Assembly: GCA_015066865.1 (NCBI GenBank)
Contig: SVNQ01000004.1
Coordinates: 24,669 to 88,668 of the forward strand
DNA: 64,000 nt
Source of the DNA: Ruminococcus sp.
GTDB taxonomy: Bacteria > Bacillota > Clostridia > Oscillospirales > Ruminococcaceae
Reading direction: 5' to 3'
Position numbers and translations under genes: made by a program. The notes below the pieces were generated by a model, which saw only the letters and a list, made by a program, of their open reading frames with translations, was not told the DNA's origin and did no database searches. Positions 55,248-63,010 of this stretch are shown piece by piece (positions within the stretch are counted from its first letter, which is position 1; the number at the start of each line of letters is the position of its first letter).

Positions 55248-56612
55248 TTATTTCAGACTTTCTTTGAGATTCTGGAGAAGCTTTGCGGTAATCTGTGACG
55301 TACTCACCTCACCCGATTTTCTGTTCTCAATTACCACACAGAATGCAACCGGAAAATCAGGATCATCTACAAATCCCGTCAGCAGGGAGTTTTCACGTTT
55401 ATCGCTTCCCACCTGTGCAGTTCCGCTTTTTACGCCTACACTCGTACCGGGAAGAAGTTCCGCATAATTTTCAGTACCGTTTTGCAGCATAATACGGCGG
55501 ATTTCCTCCGCTGTTTCCACTTCAAACATCGGGGCGCTGCGTTCAGTCACTGCTGCTGCGGTCACATCGCCATTCACACGGGTTGCATGATCGATCAGGT
55601 AGGGCGTTGTCATCTTGCCGTCCGTATTGGCAATTGCACTCTGCCATACCATCAGCTGCAGAGGGCTGACAAGCGTTTTTCCCTGTCCCATGCATCCCCA
55701 CTGTGTTTCAAAATCTCTGGAATCGGTCAGCGTAGTGGATGCGGTAAAGCTCTCAATTCCATTCACATTGAGCGTTGTTTCACCGGAATCATTGACATTA
55801 TAGCCAAGTCGCTGATACACCCTGCGAATGCTGAACAGCGGAAAACTGATGTCCTCCACAAGCTGAGCATAGAATGGGTTGCAGCTGTTCGCAAACGCCT
55901 GTGTGATGTTCTGTGTGCCATGTCCGCTTTCCTCATGGCATTTGATAATGTCACCGCTGCGATTTTTGTAGCTGCCCGTGCATTCATATTCTTTTTTTGA
56001 CAGCTTTTCCGTTCCCATTGTTTCCAAAGCCGCAATCGTGGTAAGGATCTTCTGCGTAGAACCCGGCACGGTGGGATAGAACACCTTGCAGAGCATGCTC
56101 CCCTCCTCCAACGACTCAATATCCGTGTAATGGTTCAGGATATTGATACTTGGCTTACTCAGGCATACATATATCTCACCGGTAACATAATTATACGCCA
56201 CTGCACAGCCATTCTTACTGCCGAACGCATCATAGACAAGGCGGTTCACGTCATGATCAAGTGTGGTGTGGATCGACGCATCACCATCTTCCTGCGCACC
56301 GAGCATAAAGCTGTAATTGGTGAGCATTTCCTTATTTTGTGCGACAAGTGTATTGGTCATCTGTTTGGTATTGTCACCGATGAAGTTGCCGACATCAATA
56401 AAATGCTTTGCACCATAAGTATCCTTATCCGCATCGGGATCGAACAGAACATCTCCGTTGCGATCATAGACACAGCCAAGCGTTACCTTGGAGGAATGCG
56501 AAAAATAGAATGCAGCTTCTGTTTGCAGCTTGTAGATCAGCACACCCATACCAATCAGAAATGCCAGCATCATCAGCGTGATCAGATGCTGTCCTCTGCG
56601 GATACTTTTCAT
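55248..56612 (-). CDS. Class B penicillin-binding protein (transpeptidase)
   Basis: 454 residues: N-terminal membrane segment (about 10-28), a short pedestal, then the transpeptidase domain with the active serine in STQK (S185-K188), SCN (243-245) and KSGTA (395-399, in place of the common KTG). It cross-links peptidoglycan outside the membrane. It overlaps the stop codon of the RodA/FtsW gene (ATGA), a fixed partnership of SEDS glycosyltransferase and class B PBP. Shorter than most class B PBPs (about 600), lacking long N-terminal or PASTA domains. Resembles PbpA of FHA-RodA-PbpA clusters. Confidence 0.92.
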   Translation of the reverse strand: MKSIRRGQHLITLMMLAFLIGMGVLIYKLQTEAAFYFSHSSKVTLGCVYDRNGDVLFDPDADKDTYGAKHFIDVGNFIGDNTKQMTNTLVAQNKEMLTNYSFMLGAQEDGDASIHTTLDHDVNRLVYDAFGSKNGCAVAYNYVTGEIYVCLSKPSINILNHYTDIESLEEGSMLCKVFYPTVPGSTQKILTTIAALETMGTEKLSKKEYECTGSYKNRSGDIIKCHEESGHGTQNITQAFANSCNPFYAQLVEDISFPLFSIRRVYQRLGYNVNDSGETTLNVNGIESFTASTTLTDSRDFETQWGCMGQGKTLVSPLQLMVWQSAIANTDGKMTTPYLIDHATRVNGDVTAAAVTERSAPMFEVETAEEIRRIMLQNGTENYAELLPGTSVGVKSGTAQVGSDKRENSLLTGFVDDPDFPVAFCVVIENRKSGEVSTSQITAKLLQNLKESLK

Positions 56613-57928
56613 GCTTTCACCCTCCCTGCCTTGCTTTTTTTCTTCTGACCGGATTTCTTTTTCTTCGGCCGATCATTTTTATGACGGAACAGCGGCGACT
56701 GGCCTGCCTTGAGCATTCCCACGAGGAATCCGCAGGTTACCATGGAGCTGCCGCCCTGCGAAATAAAGGGCAGTGTGACGCCCGTAAACGGGATCAGATT
56801 GCACGAGCCAAAAATATTCAATGCCATCTGCACGACAAATACGGCAACAATACCCGTCGCCATTGTAGCGTGGTAGTAGTTCTTCGGCGGATTCATCAGC
56901 ACGGTCATGAGCATCATCAAAATAGCAATGACCGTCAGAAATGCATAGAGAAGTCCCCATTCCTCACAGATGGACATAAACACAATATCCGATTCGTAGG
57001 CAAATACATTGTGCAGATAACCCTGCCCCGGACCGAGTCCCAGCCAGCCGCCTCTTGCAATACCAATGAGTCCCTGACACTGCTGATAGCCGTTGCCGTA
57101 CTGATCTGCCCATATATCCACGTGCAGTCTGTCCTGCACATAGGAAGGTGCAAGCACCCATGCGGCAACAAGCACGATCACCGCAGCCACGCCGCACACG
57201 ATCACGGCAGTCCTGGAGATCTTCGCCCTCGGATAGCAAAGACGGCAGACCAGCGCACAAGCAAACACCGCTGCAAATGTCGGCAGGCTGCCCAGATCCC
57301 TGCACCACCACTGAAGCCCGAAAATAACCAGTGCCATTGCACACAGACAAAGTGTATCCAACGATACATAAAAAAACAGAAGCTTCTTTTTTTTGTGCAG
57401 TTCCATAATGGATGCAGCACAGATCAGCACAAAACAGGGCTTGATAAATTCTGACGGCTGCAGAGAAAATGAACCTATGTTGATCCAGATACCCCGATCT
57501 CCCGTGAAGAAAATGATACAAAGGATTAATAATCCGATCACGCCATAGATATAGGGCTTTTTTGTGCGAATCCACTCGTGATTTCTTGTCAGCAGAAATC
57601 CTGCCTGACAGGCAGCCAATGCTGCGATGCAGGTGATCAGATGTTTGAAGGACAGATTCACACCGCCGAAGCACGACTGGAATATCAGTCCCATATTAAG
57701 AACACAAAGCAGCAGAATATCCAGCGTATAGGTCATCTGCCGATAATACTTAATTACCGCAATATAGGCAATGTCCAATCCAAGCACCGCCGCTGTCAGA
57801 AGCAGCAGTTTTGCAGGCGATTCGCAGTTTCCGCGTACTATGACAATACCCAGCATCGAAATATGCGTCAGCAGCATGAGTACGATCGTACCAAGATAGG
57901 AAATACCATTTTTAAACACGACGCCCAC
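56609..57928 (-). CDS. SEDS family peptidoglycan glycosyltransferase (RodA/FtsW/SpoVE)
   Basis: About 439 residues with some ten membrane segments and SEDS signatures GDRGIWINIGSFSLQPSEF, GLGPGQG-type loop and FTGVTLPFISQGGSSMV near the C-terminus. It polymerises lipid II into glycan strands together with the class B PBP encoded next to it. The start is uncertain: GTG 57928 lies ten bases after AGGAG; ATG 57952 and GTG 57919 are alternatives. It overlaps the 3' end of the FHA gene. A basic Lys-rich tail (KKKKSGQKKKSKAG) follows the last membrane segment. Confidence 0.92.
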   Translation of the reverse strand: MGVVFKNGISYLGTIVLMLLTHISMLGIVIVRGNCESPAKLLLLTAAVLGLDIAYIAVIKYYRQMTYTLDILLLCVLNMGLIFQSCFGGVNLSFKHLITCIAALAACQAGFLLTRNHEWIRTKKPYIYGVIGLLILCIIFFTGDRGIWINIGSFSLQPSEFIKPCFVLICAASIMELHKKKKLLFFYVSLDTLCLCAMALVIFGLQWWCRDLGSLPTFAAVFACALVCRLCYPRAKISRTAVIVCGVAAVIVLVAAWVLAPSYVQDRLHVDIWADQYGNGYQQCQGLIGIARGGWLGLGPGQGYLHNVFAYESDIVFMSICEEWGLLYAFLTVIAILMMLMTVLMNPPKNYYHATMATGIVAVFVVQMALNIFGSCNLIPFTGVTLPFISQGGSSMVTCGFLVGMLKAGQSPLFRHKNDRPKKKKSGQKKKSKAGRVKA

Positions 57929-58379
57929 CCCGCTTTCTCTCCTCGGGAACATGACGGCAGAAATCCAGTGTGGTATTGCCCAGCCGTATCGAATCTCCCG
58001 GCTGCAGCCTGCAATGCTGTATGCGTCGATCATTAACAAATGTACCGCTCCGTGCGTCGAGATCTGTGATGCTCCACACACCGTTTGTGACAGTCATTAC
58101 CGCATGGTATCGTGAGATGGACGGGTCAGAAAAACGAATATCCGCCGCAATATGACGACCCAGCAATATCTCATCTGCCTCCAGCGGATAACAGTGTTCT
58201 TTAAAACATAGTTCCATTTCAGCACTGACATGCTTCCAGCGTTTTTTGCAGAGCTTGCTCTCACGGTTTGCCGCCATGATCACGGACAATGCAAAAATAT
58301 CCAGAATGATAACCGCAATGGCGCAAAGCACCAGATCGGGTACATCCAGTGATGCCAGCATTTCTAAAAATTCAGACAT
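57912..58379 (-). CDS. Membrane-anchored FHA-domain protein
   Basis: 155 residues: membrane segment at about 15-36, then an FHA domain (about 68-145) with GRH (74-76), SISRYH (87-92) and SGTFVN (111-116), the residues that bind phosphothreonine. Start at 58379 follows GGAGG by seven bases. First gene of the FHA - RodA - PBP operon, an order familiar from actinobacterial fha-pstP-rodA-pbpA-pkn clusters. It probably links Ser/Thr phosphorylation to cell-wall synthesis; the kinase is not in this window, and a PP2C phosphatase lies at the left end. Confidence 0.9.
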   Translation of the reverse strand: MSEFLEMLASLDVPDLVLCAIAVIILDIFALSVIMAANRESKLCKKRWKHVSAEMELCFKEHCYPLEADEILLGRHIAADIRFSDPSISRYHAVMTVTNGVWSITDLDARSGTFVNDRRIQHCRLQPGDSIRLGNTTLDFCRHVPEERKRGGRRV

Positions 58380-58516
58380 TTCCTTTCCTCCGTTATTGTG
58401 TTTTACCGTTCCATTCAAAGATCAGTAAAACGCGTGTGAGACGCTGTCCCACTCATATCTTTATCTCCGAAGTACTCAGCCGTTCAGCTGTTCGGAGATT
58501 TCTTTTCATTATATAC

Positions 58517-58545
58517 ATTATAATACATTTTTTAAAAAATCGCAA
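58517..58545 (-). promoter_or_regulatory. Promoter of the FHA-RodA-PBP operon
   Basis: Minus-strand TTGCGA (58540-58545), 17 bases, TATAAT (58517-58522). The 316-base gap 58380-58695 holds this promoter, a leader hairpin ATCTCCGAA/TTCGGAGAT (58463-58499) with an inner CAGC/GCTG pair, and the divergent HPF promoter; no further gene is seen. Confidence 0.7.
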
Positions 58546-58613
58546 CCTTCTTTCCTAAAATCGGGATTTTTATACATTTCTTTCATAATTTTCAATAAAA
58601 TTTATAAAAACAC

Positions 58614-58642
58614 TTGCAATTTTTTCGTATATATGTTATAAT
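58614..58642 (+). promoter_or_regulatory. Promoter of the HPF gene
   Basis: TTGCAA (58614-58619), 17 bases, TATAAT (58637-58642). Confidence 0.8.
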
Positions 58643-58695
58643 AGAACTATCATAAACGGAAGCATCTCAACTTCCGTGTAAAGGAGGAAACCATA

Positions 58696-59223
58696 TTGAA
58701 AATTACAATGAACGCTAAGAAGATCCAAATTTCTGAATCCTTTACCGATTATGCAGAAAAGCGGCTGAGCGCAAAGCTGGATAAGTTTTTCGGTGACGAA
58801 GCAGAGGCAAAGCTGAAGCTGACAGAACTGAAGGGCAATATTGTTCTTGAGCTGACAGTCCGTTACAACCAGATGATATACCGTTCCGAGCAGTCGGCTC
58901 CGGACAAGCGTGATGCACTGGATGCTGCAATCGACAAGATCATCCGTCAGATCCGCAAGAACAAAACTCGTCTGGAAAAGCGCCTGAAGGATACCGCATT
59001 CAAGGAAGAATTTCAGGATACTGTGGAGGAACAGCCTGATTTTGCAGTTATCCGCCGCAAGAAGTTCGAGCTTCGCCCCATGACTGTTGAAGAAGCAATC
59101 CTGCAGATGAATATGCTGGGACACTCCTTCTTCATGTTCAAGGACGCTGCTACAGGCAACATCAGCGTTGTATACCAGCGTGAAGATGAGGGATATGCAG
59201 TTCTCGAACCGGATGAGGAATGA
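58696..59223 (+). CDS. hpf: Ribosome hibernation-promoting factor, long form
   Basis: 175 residues. N-terminal RaiA/HPF domain (about 1-100; MKITMNAKKIQISESFTDYA, IVLELTVRYN) and C-terminal dimerisation domain (about 115-175; FELRPMTVEEAILQMNMLGH, SVVYQREDEGYAVLEPDE), the long form typical of Gram-positives that makes 100S ribosome dimers in stationary phase. The start is a TTG eight bases after AAGGAGG; ATG 58708 would lose the first strand residues and has poorer spacing. Single gene with its own promoter and terminator. Confidence 0.95.
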   Translation: MKITMNAKKIQISESFTDYAEKRLSAKLDKFFGDEAEAKLKLTELKGNIVLELTVRYNQMIYRSEQSAPDKRDALDAAIDKIIRQIRKNKTRLEKRLKDTAFKEEFQDTVEEQPDFAVIRRKKFELRPMTVEEAILQMNMLGHSFFMFKDAATGNISVVYQREDEGYAVLEPDEE

Positions 59224-59246
59224 TCCGGACATCAGTGATAATCTTT

Positions 59247-59277
59247 ACTTCCCTGCCAATCGGCAGGGAAGTTTTTT
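59247..59277 (+). terminator. Intrinsic terminator of HPF
   Basis: ACTTCCCTGCC (59247-59257) pairs with GGCAGGGAAGT (59262-59272), then TTTTT. Confidence 0.9.
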
Positions 59278-59335
59278 ACTATTCTCCCCGAATCATCTTA
59301 TTTTTTGGTTGATGTGAAAAAAATTAAAAAAACGC

Positions 59336-59364
59336 TTGACAAGCAGTTCCAATTGTGATATAAT
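59336..59364 (+). promoter_or_regulatory. Promoter of tRNA-Arg
   Basis: TTGACA (59336-59341), 17 bases, TATAAT (59359-59364). Confidence 0.9.
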
Positions 59365-59381
59365 AGTAAAGGTTCGTGGAT

Positions 59382-59458
59382 GTGCCTGTAGCTCAGCTGG
59401 ATAGAGTGACTGGCTACGAACCAGTAGGTCGGGGGTTCGAGTCCCTCCAGGCACGCCA
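59382..59458 (+). tRNA. tRNA-Arg (anticodon ACG), CCA encoded
   Basis: GTGCCTG and CAGGCAC form the acceptor stem; anticodon stem ACTGG/CCAGT holds CTACGAA (anticodon ACG, read as inosine after editing); T arm GGGGG TTCGAGT CCCTC (with G-T). CCA at 59456-59458. The A34 implies a TadA-type deaminase acts on it. Confidence 0.95.
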
Positions 59459-59463
59459 GAATT

Positions 59464-59492
59464 CCCACTCAATGCAAATTGAGTGGGTTTTT
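59464..59492 (+). terminator. Intrinsic terminator of tRNA-Arg
   Basis: CCCACTCAAT (59464-59473) pairs with ATTGAGTGGG (59478-59487), then TTTTTC. Confidence 0.88.
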
Positions 59493-59527
59493 CTTTTTAT
59501 CCAAATACAGAAAGCGAGAGACCGGAT

Positions 59528-60013
59528 ATGGAATTAAAAACCAATGTTATGCGTATTTTAGAACAGAAAAAAGTCCCTTATCAGAGCCACTGTTATGCAC
59601 AAACGGATGCCGTCAGCGGGGTTGAGGTTGCAAAAGTTCTTGGACAGAATCCGGATCAGGTTTTCAAAACACTGGTCACATCCGGTGCATCGGGCAGTTA
59701 TTTTGTATTTGTCATTCCTGTGACGAAGGAGCTGGATCTGAAAAAAGCTGCAAAATCTGTTGGTGAAAAGAGTGTGAAGATGCTGCCTTCCAAGGAATTG
59801 CTGCCCATGACAGGGTATATTCACGGCGGCTGCTCCCCCATTGGCATGAAAAAAGCATTCCGCACGGTCATTGATGAAAGTGCAGCAGAACAGAAAACCA
59901 TCATTTTCAGCGCCGGAAAGATCGGCTATCAGGTAGAGCTGTGCCTTGCTGATCTTGGAAAAATACTGCGTTTTTCACTTGGAAATCTTACGATGGATCA
60001 CACGGAATCATAA
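59528..60013 (+). CDS. ybaK: Cys-tRNA(Pro) deacylase, YbaK/EbsC family
   Basis: 161 residues of the YbaK/ProX-like editing fold: HCYAQTDAVSGVEVAKVLG, the lysine in QVFKTLV expected in the active site, FVIPVTKELDLKKAAKSVG and GGCSPIGMKK. It clears cysteine mis-attached to tRNA-Pro. The open frame reaches 59483, but that ATG is inside the tRNA terminator; MELKTN at 59528 is the normal family start, although the ribosome site is weak. Probably expressed by read-through from the tRNA-Arg promoter or from an unseen promoter. Confidence 0.9.
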   Translation: MELKTNVMRILEQKKVPYQSHCYAQTDAVSGVEVAKVLGQNPDQVFKTLVTSGASGSYFVFVIPVTKELDLKKAAKSVGEKSVKMLPSKELLPMTGYIHGGCSPIGMKKAFRTVIDESAAEQKTIIFSAGKIGYQVELCLADLGKILRFSLGNLTMDHTES

Positions 60014-60018
60014 AAAAT

Positions 60019-60096
60019 GCCCTGCCGGGCTGAACCGAACAATTTTGTGCGGACAGCGCAAAATTGTTCGGTTCATTTTGCAGGGATCGTTTTTTG
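60019..60096. terminator. Large nested hairpin terminator between converging genes
   Basis: An inner 19-bp stem (60032-60050 with 60057-60075; GAACCGAACAATTTTG arm) is flanked by an outer CCCTGC/GCAGGG pair and followed by TTTTTT at 60091-60096. Serves ybaK (plus) and the zinc-ribbon gene (minus). Confidence 0.75.
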
Positions 60097-60103
60097 TATA
60101 ATG

Positions 60104-61378
60104 TTACTGCAAATGGCAGAACTGCATCTGGATGTATTCGCCTTCATTCAGTGTGATCTCAGCCGTGTCGCCGCTGTAGATCGGCCCCTGTGTACGCATT
60201 GTTTCTTCGTTCATGGTAATATCCGTAAAAACTCTGTAATAACCGTCATGCTCGCTGTCACTGGTAATCGTGTAGGTGCCGGGTGGAATATCCCTTCCCA
60301 CATGGAACAATCCTCCGATTTCAAATGGTCTGAGCAGACTTTTGTTGCTGACTTCATAAAGATAAGCTTTTTGCACTTCAATAAACTGACCTTTCAAAAG
60401 CCGGATGATCGTATTATAGTGGGGCCAGCCGTTGTAGAGATCCTTTGTCATTTCGGCATCTTCATAAACGAAAATTCGGAACATCGGTATCTGGTCGGAG
60501 TACCATGAACCATCGGAGACTACAGTATATTCTCCGGCAGGAATATCCACGCCCACTTCATAGATTCCCTCGCCCAGATATTCTCCATCATTTGTCGATA
60601 TCACGGCTCCGGTTTCCTGCTCTGTCGAAGTCACCGGTTCTTTTGAAAGACAGCAGAATATCATCGACAGGTATTCGCCTTCTTTCAGTGTAATTTCTGC
60701 ACTGCCATTTGTTGAGAATACGTTGTGGTCGCGAATCTCGTCCAATTCAAATGTAAGATCGCTGTACACCTTGTAAACTCCCATAGAAGAATTGCTGTCG
60801 CTTATAATCCGGTATGTTCCCGGCGGGATATCCCTGCCCACATGGAACAAGCCGCCGTTTTCAAAGGGAGTGAGCAGACTCTCCTGGCTGGACTCGTACA
60901 TTTTTGCATGATCAATTTCCACATAATGCCCATCCTGAACACGGATGATCGTGTTGTTGTGTATCCATCCGCTGAATACAGCATCATTATCATTTCCCTC
61001 AGGCGATGTATAGACGGCAGCATAGAGTACCGGTGTATTACTCATATCCAGTGTGTTATCAGCGAGGATCACATATTCTCCTGCAGGAATATCCACACCC
61101 ACCTCATAGAAACCATTTCCAAGAATCTTGTCGGGGATGGTCGGTTCTGCGGATTCCTGCCCTGTTGTTTCTTGAAGTGCGTTTTCGGAGGAGAGGGATT
61201 TGTCATCATCGGGCATTTTCAATTGTGTGACAAATATAAATATCACGATAATCAGAAGCAGTACCGCACCAATGAACAGCATCAGAAAAGGTGCAGTATT
61301 TTTGATTTCTGTTGAGCCGCATTTCGGGCATTGCGGTTCCTTGTTTATTGGAGTACCACAGTGCTTGCAGATTTTCAT
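60104..61378 (-). CDS. Zinc-ribbon membrane protein with four internal VGxDIPxGxY repeats
   Basis: 424 residues. Four cysteines (C4, C7, C17, C20) form a zinc ribbon, followed by a membrane segment (about 31-52) and an extracytoplasmic part built of two long repeats, each holding two copies of a motif like YEVGVDIPAGEY(x)SD or FHVGRDIPPGTYxIxSD, four copies in all. Each repeat also has a WIHNNTIIR/WPHYNTIIR strand and EITLxEGEY near its end. I do not know a named family for this repeat; it looks like a beta-sandwich. Topology: ribbon inside, repeats outside. Role unknown. Confidence 0.75.
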   Translation of the reverse strand: MKICKHCGTPINKEPQCPKCGSTEIKNTAPFLMLFIGAVLLLIIVIFIFVTQLKMPDDDKSLSSENALQETTGQESAEPTIPDKILGNGFYEVGVDIPAGEYVILADNTLDMSNTPVLYAAVYTSPEGNDNDAVFSGWIHNNTIIRVQDGHYVEIDHAKMYESSQESLLTPFENGGLFHVGRDIPPGTYRIISDSNSSMGVYKVYSDLTFELDEIRDHNVFSTNGSAEITLKEGEYLSMIFCCLSKEPVTSTEQETGAVISTNDGEYLGEGIYEVGVDIPAGEYTVVSDGSWYSDQIPMFRIFVYEDAEMTKDLYNGWPHYNTIIRLLKGQFIEVQKAYLYEVSNKSLLRPFEIGGLFHVGRDIPPGTYTITSDSEHDGYYRVFTDITMNEETMRTQGPIYSGDTAEITLNEGEYIQMQFCHLQ

Positions 61379-61410
61379 TTCAACATCTCCTTGTATTTTT
61401 AAGTGGAAAA

Positions 61411-62895
61411 TCAGTGCAGAAATTCAAATCCCAGCATATCCAGAAGCCCCGTTCCCTTGAAAGTCAGATACAGCGCATGTACGCCGTTTTCAACGGATAC
61501 GGGTGCATCTGCGTCCATCCATGTATCACTGGGAGAAACAACGAGTTCGCCGATTTTCTCGCCGTCGATTCCTGTGGACAGTTCCAGCACGCCCTGTGCA
61601 TTGCCGCGGAAGGTAGCACGGATGCTGCGTACATCCTCAAATTGGAAATACTTGTAGCCAATAAGCGTTCCGTCGCAGATTTCTGCGATATAGCGATCAT
61701 TTCCGTCATGGTTCACATTCGGGAAACTGTCGGTGTAGATGCTGTTTGAACCATGGGGCATATGACCGTTGGTAATGTTGCAGGCAATAACTGCCGGGTA
61801 GCTGCCCTTTGCTTCCAGCGGCTTTCCGTTGAGTCCGCAGGAAGTGATCTCCACCTGTGCAATACTGCCGTCCTCGGCAATCGCAATGCGTTCCGCACAT
61901 GCCTGACGGCTGTAGTCGGACTTATGCGTCAGACGATGGTAGAATACATACCACTGACCATTGATAAATTCAATACTGCCGTGCGTGGTGCCTGTCATAT
62001 TCAGGCGATCCGCGGAACTTCTGCCGCGCATGCCGACATCACCGTTGGAAACGATCGTACCGCCGAAGGTGAAGTCCCTGTCGGGGTAGCGGCTTGTTGC
62101 ATAGCAAAGCTCGTGGTTCTGCTGGGAGGAATAAATGAAATAATAGGTATCCCCAACCTTCCGGATGGAGCTTGCTTCAAAGAACGGATGCTCCTCAAAG
62201 CTTGTCCCCTTGACACGGTAGGGAATGATATGGCGGGGTTCCTCTGTGACAGTCAGCATATCATCGCCCACAATTGCCATAACTGCGCCCATAACGCTGT
62301 CGGGCGTGCCGAGAATTTCCTCACGGCTCTTGCCGAACATCTGCATTTCTTCATGGATTCTGGATTCATTTTCCGCAAAGCCGGGCTGCTCCTCATAATC
62401 ATACTGTGTGCCATAGTAGATGCGGATGATGCCGTTATCGTTGATCACGCCGGGGTCGAAGCAGACATATTTCTTCATGGGTGTTCCATCGGGATAACGC
62501 ACAAAGCCCAGATATTCGTATTTTCCGGCAGGCGTATCACAGACTGCAACACTGATAGGCCCGTGATATCCGCCATGACCGAAGTCTCCGGAAAGGCAAT
62601 AGTAGAGATAGTACCGTCCATCATTTCCGCGAACCACATCGGGTGCATACATGTAGGGGCGCTCTTTGCAATAAAGCGGATCCTGCTTTGCACTGTAAAT
62701 GGTTCCCTCGCATCGCCAGTCGGACAGATCATCCACGGGAGCGGAATAGACTACATAGTCAAGCATGCAGAAGGTTTCGCCGCCCTCCTTATCATGGGAG
62801 CCGAACAGATAGACACGGTCGCCGAACACATGGGGTTCGCCGTCCGGAATACATTCATACAGGGGGAGAAAAGGATTGAATACTTGTTGTTTCAT
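61411..62895 (-). CDS. Glycoside hydrolase family 43 enzyme, cytoplasmic
   Basis: 494 residues without a signal peptide. A five-blade propeller of the GH43 type (about 1-330): the general base Asp lies in the N-terminal CIPDGEPHVFGDRVYLFG, the pKa-modulating Asp in YMYAPDVVRG and the acid Glu in FFEASSIRKVGDTYYFIYSS. The last ~130 residues form a beta-sandwich, possibly CBM6-like (STGIDGEKIGELVV). GH43 enzymes release arabinose or xylose from oligosaccharides; being cytoplasmic it could process sugars imported by the ABC system (inference). AAAGGA stands ten bases before the ATG, and it has its own promoter. Confidence 0.9.
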   Translation of the reverse strand: MKQQVFNPFLPLYECIPDGEPHVFGDRVYLFGSHDKEGGETFCMLDYVVYSAPVDDLSDWRCEGTIYSAKQDPLYCKERPYMYAPDVVRGNDGRYYLYYCLSGDFGHGGYHGPISVAVCDTPAGKYEYLGFVRYPDGTPMKKYVCFDPGVINDNGIIRIYYGTQYDYEEQPGFAENESRIHEEMQMFGKSREEILGTPDSVMGAVMAIVGDDMLTVTEEPRHIIPYRVKGTSFEEHPFFEASSIRKVGDTYYFIYSSQQNHELCYATSRYPDRDFTFGGTIVSNGDVGMRGRSSADRLNMTGTTHGSIEFINGQWYVFYHRLTHKSDYSRQACAERIAIAEDGSIAQVEITSCGLNGKPLEAKGSYPAVIACNITNGHMPHGSNSIYTDSFPNVNHDGNDRYIAEICDGTLIGYKYFQFEDVRSIRATFRGNAQGVLELSTGIDGEKIGELVVSPSDTWMDADAPVSVENGVHALYLTFKGTGLLDMLGFEFLH

Positions 62896-62926
62896 AGCAT
62901 GTGATTCCTTTCATGGTTTTTCTTTT

Positions 62927-62955
62927 ATTATAATGTAGGATTTCAGATTTGTCAA
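62927..62955 (-). promoter_or_regulatory. Promoter of the GH43 gene
   Basis: Minus-strand TTGACA (62950-62955), 17 bases, TATAAT (62927-62932). Confidence 0.85.
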
Positions 62956-62963
62956 GTACGGAA

Positions 62964-62993
62964 AACGGTCATTCCGTTAGGGGAATGACCGTT
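62964..62993 (-). terminator. Intrinsic terminator downstream of the metG-like gene
   Basis: Twelve-bp stem AACGGTCATTCC / GGAATGACCGTT (62964-62975 with 62982-62993), minus-strand tail GTTTTCC. Begins 17 bases after the stop codon. Confidence 0.75.
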
Positions 62994-63010
62994 ATAATTG
63001 GTAACTGTTT

